The position numbers were made by a program, and so were the translations under genes. The notes under the pieces were generated by a model, which was given only the letters and a program-made list of their open reading frames with translations, made no database searches and was not told where the DNA came from. This document shows positions 34,289 through 42,171 of a stretch of 64,000 nucleotides of DNA, in pieces; within the stretch, counting starts at the first letter, position 1, and every line of letters starts with the position of its first letter. This DNA comes from Armatimonas rosea (GTDB taxonomy: Bacteria; Armatimonadota; Armatimonadia; Armatimonadales; Armatimonadaceae): NCBI RefSeq assembly GCF_014202505.1, contig NZ_JACHGW010000002.1, positions 496,001-560,000 on the forward strand, read 5' to 3'.

Positions 34289-35602
34289 TTACAAGAGCCG
34301 CGTGACAAACCAGTAGAGCCCGGCAAGGCCGATCCCAACGGAGGCGGCGCGTAGGACCTTGGCATGGAGCCCCGGCTTATCGTCGGCGAGCTTGGCGAGG
34401 GCGGGAGCGACCGCGACAACGATCAGGGCCTGCCCAAGCTCGACCCCGCCGTTGAACGCCGCCAGCGCGACTCCGAGCGCGTCTTTGGGAAGCCCCACCT
34501 CCGCGAGGGCACCCGCGAAGCCAAAGCCATGGATCAGCCCAAAGCCAAAGGCGAACCAAGGCCGTAGATCGCGCACATCCCCCCGCTCGCACCGCTCGCG
34601 ACCCCCTTCGCCTGACCGGTCGTTCCTCCCTGCGAAGGGGGAGGTGAGGGATGTGGGGCGGAGCTTGCGGAGGTTCTCAGCGGCGATGGCGACAATCGAG
34701 AGGGCGATGAGCGGCTCGACGATACGCGGGGAGGGGTTCCAGAGGCCGAGCGCGGCGACCGTGAGGGTGATGCTGTGCGCGAGGGTGAAGGCGGTGATGG
34801 TCTTAAGGAGGGTCTTGAGGCCACCGCCGAGGAGCAGCAAGCCTAGCACAAAACACACATGATCGGGGCCGCCGAAGATATGCACGACTCCCTCGCGGAC
34901 AAAGCGCAGAAAGACCTGCCACCGGCTCTCGGGGGGAGTGTTGCGGTGAAGCTCCAGCGCGGGATGGTCGGCATCGAGCAGCGTCTCCAACTCGGACTGG
35001 CCGTCGCGGAAGACCGAGACCACGAGCTTTGAGGTGCTGTCCTCAGGGTAGAGCCGCGCGAGAATCTCGGGTGTCTCTACAGGTTTATCGAGTGTCGCCT
35101 GCCAGGTCAGCAGGTCATTGGCGTCGTCGCGCAGGAGCTTCGTGGTGGCGGGGGTGAAGGCGCTCCCATCGAGGCGCAGCCGCACGCGCTTGCGGAGCGC
35201 GATTTCGACTTGGGGATCGGTCAGGGCGCTCTGCCCCTCTGCCCTTGCCAGTGTACTGAGATGGGTCGTCACGCTCACTGTGGTCTTCCCCCCGCCGATC
35301 AGCACCCGCAGCCCCGAGAGCTGCGGGTCGTGGGCCAGCGCGGGGAGCGTCAGGAGAAAAGTGAGGAGAAGGCATACGATCGACGTGGTATTGGCTCGGA
35401 CGGTAGCCTGGGCGGTAAACGTGCGGCAAGCCAGGACGGTAAACGTCCGGCTATAGGGCCTTCGGCCGCCTCCTCGTGCCTCGTCGGTACAAGGTTTTTC
35501 CGAGCGGAGCGAGGCGGCGGAGGCACGACGCCCCCGGGTACCCTTTGGGTGCGGATGATTTCCATCCTGGCTTGTAGGGTGGGCACCACACACGCGTCTC
35601 AC
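34289..35602 (-). CDS. HupE/UreJ-like membrane protein with repeat-coded N-terminus
   Basis: The frame runs from GTG 35602, giving 437 residues, but the first 75 or so are encoded by repeat DNA. The likely original protein begins near SIVCLLLTFLLTLPALAHDP, a signal peptide with no ATG, GTG or TTG codon of its own in frame. A soluble domain follows, then VREGVVHIFGGPDHVCFVLG, the HupE metal-site signature, and several helices including FAFGFGLIHGFGFAGALAEV. A 28-residue low-complexity insert lies between ENLRKLRP and DLRPWFAF. The family may import nickel or cobalt. The true start is uncertain. Confidence 0.75.
   Translation of the reverse strand: MRRVCGAHPTSQDGNHPHPKGTRGRRASAASLRSEKPCTDEARGGGRRPYSRTFTVLACRTFTAQATVRANTTSIVCLLLTFLLTLPALAHDPQLSGLRVLIGGGKTTVSVTTHLSTLARAEGQSALTDPQVEIALRKRVRLRLDGSAFTPATTKLLRDDANDLLTWQATLDKPVETPEILARLYPEDSTSKLVVSVFRDGQSELETLLDADHPALELHRNTPPESRWQVFLRFVREGVVHIFGGPDHVCFVLGLLLLGGGLKTLLKTITAFTLAHSITLTVAALGLWNPSPRIVEPLIALSIVAIAAENLRKLRPTSLTSPFAGRNDRSGEGGRERCERGDVRDLRPWFAFGFGLIHGFGFAGALAEVGLPKDALGVALAAFNGGVELGQALIVVAVAPALAKLADDKPGLHAKVLRAASVGIGLAGLYWFVTRLL
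34573..34661. repeat. GC-rich palindrome inside hupE-like coding sequence (D type)
   Basis: CCCCCTTCGC and GCGAAGGGGG are the arms, with ACATCCC/GGGATGT further out. The complement of its centre, CAGGGAGGAACGACCGGTCA, aligns with CAGCGAGGAACGAGCGATCA at 38225-38244. It encodes the insert TSLTSPFAGRNDRSGEGGRE and onward. Confidence 0.85.
35404..35545. repeat. Composite palindromic element at the hupE-like 5' end
   Basis: It contains GGACG-GTAAA-CGTCC (35434-35448), a second near-copy GGCGGTAAACGTGC, and inner arms GCCGCCTC/GAGGCGGC and GCCTCG/CGAGGC. It shares CTCGTGCCTCG with the element at 36648-36817. It occupies the position where a start codon and ribosome-binding site would be expected. 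Confidence 0.7.
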
Positions 35603-36603
35603 GGCGGCGGGAGCTCCGTCTTGCTGAGGAGCTTGAGGCCATCGGCGCTGTACTGGTAGAGGGTATTGCCGCGCTGGATGAAGAGATACTGGCCCTTGGC
35701 CGCGAGGCTTGCGGGGCCGCCACCGGGCTGGCCTCCCCCAGGTCCTCCGGGACCGCCACCACCGGGGCCGCGGCGCTGGAAGCTGGCATCGGGCTTGCCG
35801 CGGAACTTGCGGGGGATGAAGGGGAACGAGTCGGTGAGGACATAGTAGTAGGTGCCCTTGGGGAACTCTGGTGTTACCCCGTAGCGCCCGTTCCAGGGAT
35901 CGAGGTCGCCGCTGCCCTTCACGAACTCAAAATCGCTCTCAAACGAGCCATCGTAGACCCCACCGGGGCCGCCTGTCTCTGTGCGCTCCCCGCTCTTGAG
36001 CTTGTAGCTGGACTTGAGCTTCTTGAGGGGGGAGCTAGCCTTGCTCGCCTCGGCGTAGGCGTAGGGGCTATAGACCGGGTAGCCGTCTGCGGCCCAGCCC
36101 ACGAGCGCCATCTTGTGGGTGTAGTCGAGCTTCTTAAGCAGGCCCATCGGCATGCCGTGGTAGTGGTAGGCCCCACTCGGCTGCACGTGCGCCAGGTTCT
36201 CATCGACTCCCAGCCCGCCGCGTGCGCCCATGAAGCCGGTCATTGCTTCGTAGCGCCACTGGCGGTTGCCACTCCAGAACTCCGCGGTGGTCGGGTCGAA
36301 GGTGACACCATTGACCGCGATCCCAAAGTTCTGCCCCGTGTCGGTGCCGCCGTTCTCGTCGGGCTCGGGCTTGACGGGGACGCGGAAGGCGTAGCGTTGC
36401 GGCGAGATAGAGTTAGGGTTGCCACGGTTGGGGAACTGCCCGGTGACGTGGTCGGGAATCCCGTTGGCCGTGATGTAGCGAAAGCCCTCGCGAACCTCGA
36501 TCGAGACCTCGTTTTTATACTGCGGCGTGCTCTGCGCCCGGAGCGCTACCGCGGTCGTGGTCAGCGTCAGCGCCGTGGCAAGAAGGATTGTCGTGCGTTT
36601 CAT
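35599..36603 (-). CDS. YHYH domain secreted protein
   Basis: I use ATG 36603 (MKRTTILLATALTLTTTAVA), a clear signal peptide; the longer frame runs into the MITE-like repeat. The 334-residue product carries the YHYH domain: FGIAVNGVTFDP, EFWSG, SGAYHYHGMP (about 145-153), VGWAADGYPVYSPYAYAEA and FVKGSGDLDPWNGRYGVTPE. The domain occurs in exported proteins of planctomycetes and marine bacteria, next to sulfatases, with function not established to my knowledge. A Gly-rich stretch follows (GGGGPGGPGGGQPGG). It is in line with phosphoesterase and sulfatase genes. Confidence 0.85.
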   Translation of the reverse strand: MKRTTILLATALTLTTTAVALRAQSTPQYKNEVSIEVREGFRYITANGIPDHVTGQFPNRGNPNSISPQRYAFRVPVKPEPDENGGTDTGQNFGIAVNGVTFDPTTAEFWSGNRQWRYEAMTGFMGARGGLGVDENLAHVQPSGAYHYHGMPMGLLKKLDYTHKMALVGWAADGYPVYSPYAYAEASKASSPLKKLKSSYKLKSGERTETGGPGGVYDGSFESDFEFVKGSGDLDPWNGRYGVTPEFPKGTYYYVLTDSFPFIPRKFRGKPDASFQRRGPGGGGPGGPGGGQPGGGPASLAAKGQYLFIQRGNTLYQYSADGLKLLSKTELPPP

Positions 36604-36647
36604 GATGGCTCTAGCGTAGGATACCCGAGTGAAGAAGTCATGAAGGC

Positions 36648-36817
36648 TTTTAGACCGCCCCCGTGGGAGGGGGGCGTCTCGCTGTCCTCGTGCCTCGGAC
36701 ACAAAGGCCTCCGGCCATACCGATACTATGGGTGCGTAGCGCCCTTCGTGTCGGAGCCTGCGACGACAGCAAGACGCCCCCCTCCCACGGGGGCGACCTA
36801 AAACGGGGGCGGTCTAA
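36648..36817. mobile_element. MITE-like element with about 39-bp terminal inverted repeats
   Basis: The left arm starts TTTTAGACCGCCCCCGTGGG and runs to CTGTC at 36686. The right arm starts GACAGCAAGACGCC at 36765 and runs through CCCACGGGGGCGACCTAAAA near 36803; about 37 of 40 positions pair. A further partial copy of the tip, CGGGGGCGGTCTAAA, follows to about 36818. No open frame inside. It lies between the YHYH start and the phosphoesterase end and supplies the latter's last five codons and stop. I saw no target-site duplication. Confidence 0.75.
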
Positions 36818-38333
36818 ACGTGTACTCAAACGCCTTGGATGCCTCCCCGTTCTCGGTGCGCACAAACGTAAAGCCCGCTTTTTGGGGTGTTACGCTGAGC
36901 TTGATAATCCCCGAGCCATCGAGCATCTTGCCCTGCTTGTAGCCGTACTCCTCGGCGCTGCGGCTGCCACCGCCGCGCCCGTGGCTGGGTTGGGGGACAC
37001 ATTGGTAGATAATGCCGTCCACTTCCTGGTGCGCGAAGAGATGGTCGTGGCCGTGGAAGACCGCGCTGACCTTGTTCTTGAGCAGAAGCTGGTGGATGGG
37101 CATGTCCCAGCCGGGGCGTTTTTCTTTGAAGGTATCCGTGCCATCGGCGCTCTTGCCCCCCCACTCCCAGAGCGGCGCTGCCTCCGCGCCCCCACGGCCG
37201 TCGCGGCCCAGCCCCCCGACCAGGTTGTGGATAAAGACAAACTTCCACCTCGCCTTGCTGGTCTCCAGGGTCTTCTTGAGCCAGTCGTACTGCTCTTTTC
37301 CGAGGGTGACATACCAGTTGTCGATAATGCCATCGGCGTTCTGGCCGCCGCGGCGAGGCCGGTTGGTGGTGTGCCCGTAGGGATCGAGGCCGATCAGGAG
37401 CGCATCGCCGGACTCGTAGGCCCAGTGGTTCTCGGGGGCGCTGGGGAAGTAGCGCAGCCGCTCTTGGCGCGCCCAGGAGGCCATCTCCCGATCCGCCCCA
37501 CGCTCGCCATCGTGGTTGCCCGGCACCATCAGGACGGGCACCTGTGCTTGGTCGAAGTAGTAGCGCTGGGCCACATACTGCGCGTGGGCATCCCGGAAGT
37601 TGGGGTACTTGTCGGTCATGAAGGTATCGCCCAGATCCACCATAAAGTCCGTGTCGCGCATCGCGGCCAAGGAGCGCAGGTAGACCGCCTGCACGGTGCC
37701 GCCATCGAGGTGCGAGTCTGCCTGGATCGAGAAGGTCAGGGGGCTCCCGGCGGGGCGTGCGGTCACAAAGCTGCGCTCGGGCGACGGCTCTTTCCCGCCG
37801 CTGAACGTTACCTGCCAGTAGACCCGCGCCCCCGGCGCAAGCCCCGTCAGCTCCAGCACGACCGGCTCGCCCTTAGGGAACTTGGTGAGCGGTAGGCTCT
37901 TGGTCAGCTTTCCGGGCGCACTGCCGTAGACCAGCGTTCCCTCGGAGTCCGCATAGCACAGCACACTGATCGTCGCGCCGGTCTTGGTCACCCGCCCAAC
38001 CACCATATCGTAGTCATGCGCCGGAACTTCTGTGCGATAGACCACCGGCGGCCCGCCCTGGCGCCGTCCCTGCGGGTCGCTGCTCGCCTCCACCGCATCG
38101 TCGCAGCAGTCGTCTTGCCTCTCCCCGTCATTTTGCCTCTCCCCGCCGCTTAGACGGCGACCCTCTCCGGCTTCGCGAAGAGGGTAAGACTTGGCGCTAG
38201 TATTATCACTACTCCCCCCCTTCGCAGCGAGGAACGAGCGATCAGCCGGAGGGGGTGGCGAGCCTAAGCGAGCCGGGGGAGGCAAAAACGCCACGACAAG
38301 CGGAAGTGCCGCAAAGAGTGTTACTAGCTTCAT
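36798..38333 (-). CDS. Secreted metallophosphoesterase with Fn3-like domain
   Basis: The 511-residue product has a signal peptide, MKLVTLFAALPLVVAFLPPP, then about 75 residues of low-complexity, repeat-coded sequence, then a purple-acid-phosphatase-like beta domain (DYDMVVGRVTKTGATISVLC). The calcineurin-type core follows: FSIQADSHLD, FMVDLGDTFM, LMVPGNHDGERG, FVFIHNLVGG and AVFHGHDHLF, which supply the two-metal His/Asp/Asn ligands. The C-terminus FRPPPF and stop come from the MITE-like repeat. It overlaps the sulfatase stop by 4 bp (ATGA). Confidence 0.88.
   Translation of the reverse strand: MKLVTLFAALPLVVAFLPPPARLGSPPPPADRSFLAAKGGSSDNTSAKSYPLREAGEGRRLSGGERQNDGERQDDCCDDAVEASSDPQGRRQGGPPVVYRTEVPAHDYDMVVGRVTKTGATISVLCYADSEGTLVYGSAPGKLTKSLPLTKFPKGEPVVLELTGLAPGARVYWQVTFSGGKEPSPERSFVTARPAGSPLTFSIQADSHLDGGTVQAVYLRSLAAMRDTDFMVDLGDTFMTDKYPNFRDAHAQYVAQRYYFDQAQVPVLMVPGNHDGERGADREMASWARQERLRYFPSAPENHWAYESGDALLIGLDPYGHTTNRPRRGGQNADGIIDNWYVTLGKEQYDWLKKTLETSKARWKFVFIHNLVGGLGRDGRGGAEAAPLWEWGGKSADGTDTFKEKRPGWDMPIHQLLLKNKVSAVFHGHDHLFAHQEVDGIIYQCVPQPSHGRGGGSRSAEEYGYKQGKMLDGSGIIKLSVTPQKAGFTFVRTENGEASKAFEYTFRPPPF
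38113..38290. repeat. Tandem palindromic elements (E and D types) inside the phosphoesterase gene
   Basis: The segment 38134-38186 (GCCTCTCCCCGCCGCTTAGA onward) matches the complement of 21742-21800. The segment 38210-38287 matches the D-type element at 34573-34661 and ends GGGGGAGGCAAAAA as at 21802-21822. Both are read through in frame, giving an unnatural spacer between signal peptide and mature enzyme. Confidence 0.88.
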
Positions 38334-39733
38334 AGTCCGCCACCGCCTCCTTGACCACCGCCTTGGCCCTTTTTGCGGCCCCCTTGGCCGCCTCCGCCCC
38401 CCTTGCCGCCGCGCCGGATATTGGTCTCGGCAGGCTTGCTGGGGTCGTAGCTGGGGTTGACTGTAGCGAACTGGGCGTTGATCTCTTTGAGGTAGTCGGT
38501 CAGGCGCTTCTCCAGGTCCGCGCGCTTCTCAGGCTGGGACTCCGCAAGGTCGGTGCGCTCCGATGGGTCTCTGGCGATATCGTAGAGCTGGACGCTGCCG
38601 GTCTCGTAGAACTTGATCAGCTTCCAGTTCCCTAAGACAATCGCCGATGCCGGGCCGCCGTTGTCGAAGTCGTAGTGGGGGAAGTGGAAGAAGAGTCCCT
38701 CACGGGAGCGCTTGACCGTGCCCGTGCCGCCGGACTTGAGGATCGGAAGGAGGCTCCCGCCCTCGATCCCTGTTGGCAGGCTCTTGAGCCCGGCGAGGCT
38801 GGCGATGGTGGGGAAGAGATCGACTCCCGTGGTGGGGACACTCGACGTGCTACTTGCCGCGATCCCAGGGCCTTTGACCAGGAGCGGGACACGGATTCCG
38901 CCCTCCAGCACATGGCCCTTGCCGCCCCGAAGCGGGAAGTTGCGGCCGGGGGTGCCGTGGTCGGTGGTGTAGAGGATATAGGTGTTATTCTCGGCGTTTT
39001 GGGCCTTCAGTGCCTGCATCAGGTCGCCCAGCACCTTGTCCATGTCCTCCTGCGCCTTGTCCTCTTTGCTGGCGTACTGGTCGAGCTGGAGGTAGAAGGG
39101 CTTGCCGGCCTTGAGCTGCTCGGTGATAAAGGCGACACTCTTCTGACCGGTGAGCGGGGTCTGTTCGGTGCTGGGATCGGCGCTATTGTCGGGGCCGCCG
39201 TTGTTATTGGGCCCATCGTTGACCGGGAACCCATGGCGGCTGGGGTTAGCCCGCCCGACATGCCACTTGCCAAAGTGCGCCGTCGCGTAGCCTGATTCTG
39301 TCAGTAGCTCCGCGATTGTCTTCTCGCTCTCGGAGAGCTCGGTGCTGGTCTGGGGGGCACGTAGCTTGGTGTTGCCCACATCGCCGTCGCGCTTGCCCTC
39401 GTTGACAAAGGTCATGTGCAGCTGCGCCGGGCTCTTGCCGGTGAGCAGTGCCGCCCGCGACGGTGTGCAGCGCGGTGAGGCGGCGTAGAACTGGGAGAAG
39501 CGCATCCCTCCCTGGGCCAGTGCCTCGAAGTGGGGCATCCGCACGCCGTTGTTCTTCGCGCTGGGTGTCTTGGGATCCTGGGCAAACGGCAGGCTGCTCC
39601 ACCCGTGGCCCTCGCCCTGGATGACAATAAAGTTAGGCCGCTTCGTCGCGCCCTGTGCCTGCGCCTTCTGCGTGGGAGCGTTGCCCAGAAAGAGGCAGCC
39701 TCCCAGCAGAGCAAGAGAGAGAACTTTCTTCAT
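38330..39733 (-). CDS. Sulfatase family protein
   Basis: I use ATG 39733 (MKKVLSLALLGGCLFLG), a signal peptide with possible lipobox Cys13. The 467-residue product has the sulfatase signature CTPSR (89-93), whose Cys becomes formylglycine, then LLTGKSPAQLHM, YATAHFGKWHVG and LYTTDHGTPGR. The usual N-terminal DD pair reads NFIVIQGEGHGW, so one metal ligand set is changed. The C-terminus is Gly/Lys-rich (RRGGKGGGGGQGGRKKGQGG). It likely desulfates exported glycans. It is first in the run into the phosphoesterase, YHYH and HupE-like genes. Confidence 0.88.
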   Translation of the reverse strand: MKKVLSLALLGGCLFLGNAPTQKAQAQGATKRPNFIVIQGEGHGWSSLPFAQDPKTPSAKNNGVRMPHFEALAQGGMRFSQFYAASPRCTPSRAALLTGKSPAQLHMTFVNEGKRDGDVGNTKLRAPQTSTELSESEKTIAELLTESGYATAHFGKWHVGRANPSRHGFPVNDGPNNNGGPDNSADPSTEQTPLTGQKSVAFITEQLKAGKPFYLQLDQYASKEDKAQEDMDKVLGDLMQALKAQNAENNTYILYTTDHGTPGRNFPLRGGKGHVLEGGIRVPLLVKGPGIAASSTSSVPTTGVDLFPTIASLAGLKSLPTGIEGGSLLPILKSGGTGTVKRSREGLFFHFPHYDFDNGGPASAIVLGNWKLIKFYETGSVQLYDIARDPSERTDLAESQPEKRADLEKRLTDYLKEINAQFATVNPSYDPSKPAETNIRRGGKGGGGGQGGRKKGQGGGQGGGGGL

Positions 39734-39763
39734 ACTCCACAGGATTTCGGGAAAAAATGAATC

Positions 39764-39993
39764 CCGCATTAATGCCTCGGTGAGAGATGATATTTCTACA
39801 CCCTGCGACGATAATACAACAGGCAGAGGAGATATTACAGAAGGCAGAAGCCTTATGACAAAGGAGGGAAGGGTTAACGCGAGTGCCAGGGACGATAGCG
39901 CACGAGGCAGAAGCCATCGCGCAAGACAGAGAAGCGATCCTGCGGGAGGCCGATCTGATAATACGACTCCCAGAGGCGATAGGGCTACGGCTC
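39764..39993. repeat. Degenerate 21-bp tandem repeat, about 11 units
   Basis: Successive 21-nt units such as gacgataatacaacaggca, ggagatattacagaaggca and gacgatagcgcacgaggca are in register. The unit equals seven codons, so every frame shows heptads: AxCxIxS-like on the minus strand, DxxTxRG/S-like on the plus. It fills the gap between the sulfatase start and the end of the propeller gene. No convincing start codon and ribosome site were found. Confidence 0.75.
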
Positions 39994-40572
39994 AAGACGC
40001 GAACCCACAACGGTGAGGTGCGCGACCTTCCCCTCCCACGCGCTCCGGCTGAGCGAACTATCCGCACGGCAGACGTCGATCTTGCGTAGTTTGGTTAGCT
40101 GACCATTTTTCTCGACTTTGAAGATAGTCACTTGGTCGTTGGGGGGCGACTGCTCTGGATCGCCGTAGGTAAGGACGCAGGCAAAGCGCCCCGGGGCATC
40201 GAACCAAAGCGGGCTTGGGTTGGTTGCAACATACGTGGCGAGAGGCTTGAGGGGAACCAGTGCTCCGGCTTGCACACGGTACTGGCAGAGTGCTCCGTGC
40301 GAGCAGCTGATATAGGCAAAGCGACCACTCGGGTGAAAGCGCAGGAAGCTCGGGTGGCTATGTGCCTCGACCTGGTGGGGGGAGAGCTTCTTTAGAGCTG
40401 CATCCCGCCCTAGACGCCACTGGTAGAGCTGGGCACGGGAGCCATCCAAGCTGTAGGCAAAGTGACCCGTGGGATCGGTCTCTACCTCCCAGTCGCCCTT
40501 CATCGCAACGGTACGAAGGGGGCTGTTTTTGAAGCGCAGTCGTAGGGGCAGTAGGGACGCTGGGGTTTCCAT
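39985..40572 (-). CDS. Beta-propeller protein, lactonase-like (short)
   Basis: I use ATG 40572 (METPASLLPLRLRFKN), because the longer frame overlaps the divergent hydrolase gene. The 195-residue product has three to four propeller-like blades: VETDPTGHFAYSLDG, HSHPSFLRFHPSGRFAYISC, LWFDAPGRFACVLTYGDPEQ and a last strand VAHLTVVGSR. The spacing is that of 6-phosphogluconolactonase-type (Lactonase) propellers, but it is about half the usual length of 330-350. It may be a truncated duplicate or need to dimerise. The end runs into the 21-bp repeat. Confidence 0.65.
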   Translation of the reverse strand: METPASLLPLRLRFKNSPLRTVAMKGDWEVETDPTGHFAYSLDGSRAQLYQWRLGRDAALKKLSPHQVEAHSHPSFLRFHPSGRFAYISCSHGALCQYRVQAGALVPLKPLATYVATNPSPLWFDAPGRFACVLTYGDPEQSPPNDQVTIFKVEKNGQLTKLRKIDVCRADSSLSRSAWEGKVAHLTVVGSRLEP

Positions 40573-40605
40573 GGTAGCTGCCGCTATTGTAACATAGCGA
40601 GTAAA

Positions 40606-41598
40606 ATGGCTATCATGATGCGAGACAACCTCACCCCGGCGCAGCGCCGTGCACGTTTTTTGAAGCTTATCGACCGGCCTCGCGTCCCCCTCAATGTCAC
40701 GATTGTGGGAAGCGAGAGTGGCATGCTGGCGATCGAGCAAGGGAAGTTTGCCAGCGAGCCGGGTGAGCGCGTCCCGTTTCTGCTCCACCGTCCCGCCGAC
40801 GATAAGACCAAGCGGCCTGCGGTGCTGGTGCTCCACGGGACGGGCGGAAGCAAAGAGGGCAATAAAGCGCTTCTCACCGAGCTGGCCGAGCGTGGGTTTG
40901 TGGCGCTGGCCATCGACGGCCGCTACCACGGGGAGCGGGTGCCGGGGGGAGCCAAGAGCACCAAGGAGTACAACGAGGCGATCTTCCGCGCCTACCAGAC
41001 ACCCGAGCCACGTCCGCATCCGCTCTATTTCGACACGGTCTGGGACGTGCTACGCGCGGTAGACTTTCTGCAGAGGCACCCTGCCGTGGACGGCAAGCGC
41101 ATCGGGGTGGTGGGGTTTAGCAAGGGGGGAATCGAGACCTGGCTCGCCGCCGCCGCCGATGAGCGCATCCAAGTTGCGGTTCCCGCGATCGCGGTGCAGT
41201 CGCTGCGCTGGAGCCTGGAGAACGAGAAGTGGCAGGCGCGCGCGGGCACGGTCAAGGAGGCGCACCTCGCCGTGGCCCGCGAGCTGGGCAAGAAAGAGCT
41301 CGACGCCGAGGTCTGTCGGGCGCTCTGGGGGAGGGTGCTTCCGGGGATCCTCGATGAGTTCGACTGCCCGCAGATGCTCACGGCAATCGCGCCCCGCCCC
41401 CTGCTGATCCTCAGCGGCGAGAAGGACCCCAACTGCCCCCTGGAGGGCGCAAAGCTCGCCTTCGCCGCCGCCGAAGAGGCCTACAAAGCCAGGCGGGACT
41501 GCCTAAAAATCGATGTCGCCACGGGAGTGGGGCACCAGGTGACGGACACGCAGCACAAGCTCTTTGTCCGCTGGCTCGTCACCTGGCTCAAACCGTAG
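40606..41598 (+). CDS. Alpha/beta hydrolase (dienelactone hydrolase/esterase type)
   Basis: The 330-residue product has the fold's RPAVLVLHGTGGSKEGN (oxyanion loop), the nucleophile elbow RIGVVGFSKGGIETWLA with Ser in GFSKG, RPLLILSGEKDPNCPLEGAK (acid Asp) and VGHQVTDTQHKLFVRW with the catalytic His. An ATG at 40606 (MAIMMRDN) or 40615 may be used. No signal peptide. Esterase or acetyl-glycan esterase activity is plausible given the neighbourhood, but substrate is unknown. It is divergent from the propeller gene, 33 bp away. Confidence 0.85.
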   Translation: MAIMMRDNLTPAQRRARFLKLIDRPRVPLNVTIVGSESGMLAIEQGKFASEPGERVPFLLHRPADDKTKRPAVLVLHGTGGSKEGNKALLTELAERGFVALAIDGRYHGERVPGGAKSTKEYNEAIFRAYQTPEPRPHPLYFDTVWDVLRAVDFLQRHPAVDGKRIGVVGFSKGGIETWLAAAADERIQVAVPAIAVQSLRWSLENEKWQARAGTVKEAHLAVARELGKKELDAEVCRALWGRVLPGILDEFDCPQMLTAIAPRPLLILSGEKDPNCPLEGAKLAFAAAEEAYKARRDCLKIDVATGVGHQVTDTQHKLFVRWLVTWLKP

Positions 41599-41613
41599 TC
41601 GCGCTGGGGGAGG

Positions 41614-42111
41614 CTAGCCGCCGCCGCCCTTGCCACCCTTACCGGCCTTACCGCCACCCCCCGCACCGCCGCCGGGAGGGCCACCGACACCGCCGGGCGC
41701 ACCCGGACCACCAGGTCGTCCGCCGCCGGGGCCGCCGCGCTGGCTGCTGCGAATCTCTTCCAGCTTCTTCTTCTGCTCGGCGGTTAGGACCGCATTGATC
41801 TGATCGGTGTGCTTGGTGCGCAGGGCGTTCATCTCCTCGCGCTGCTTATCGGTGATGGCCTGGAGCTTGGTCTTCTGCTCCTCGGTCAGTCCAAGCTGCT
41901 CCAGAGTCTGCATATTGATCCCACCGCCGCGCTGGCCACCGCCACCACCACGCTGACCACCGCCTCCGCCGGGGCCACCCTGGCCACGACCGCCGCCTTG
42001 ACCGCGTCCCCCGCCCTGGCCACCGCCACCTGCCGGGGGCTGGGCCGAGGCCATCACACCGAGGGCCAGAACGGCCACCAGAGAAACCATCACTGATCGG
42101 GTTGTCTTCAT
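41614..42111 (-). CDS. Spy/CpxP-like (LTXXQ) periplasmic protein with Gly-rich tails
   Basis: The start ATG 42111 gives MKTTRSVMVSLVAVLALGVM, a signal peptide. A Gly/Gln/Arg-rich stretch follows, then LEQLGLTEEQKTKLQAITDK and INAVLTAEQKKKLEEIRSSQ, the paired LTxxQ motifs of Spy/CpxP, and a Gly/Pro/Lys-rich end. Spy-type proteins act as periplasmic chaperones or stress sensors. A GTG 12 bases earlier is possible, but GGAG is better placed for the ATG. It converges on the hydrolase gene with a 15-bp gap. Confidence 0.82.
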   Translation of the reverse strand: MKTTRSVMVSLVAVLALGVMASAQPPAGGGGQGGGRGQGGGRGQGGPGGGGGQRGGGGGQRGGGINMQTLEQLGLTEEQKTKLQAITDKQREEMNALRTKHTDQINAVLTAEQKKKLEEIRSSQRGGPGGGRPGGPGAPGGVGGPPGGGAGGGGKAGKGGKGGGG

Positions 42112-42171
42112 GGAAATTTCCACTCCTTCAGGGTCGTTATAGGGCGAAAAAATGAAGAATTGATGACGGCC

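Noticed and set aside
39883-40089. Plus-strand frame with EAEAIA/READLII heptads
   Set aside because: It is the 21-bp repeat read in one frame and continues antisense to the propeller gene; start is a GTG without ribosome site.
40573-41019. N-terminal extension of the propeller gene
   Set aside because: It would overlap the hydrolase gene on the opposite strand and has no propeller-like sequence; ATG 40572 fits better.
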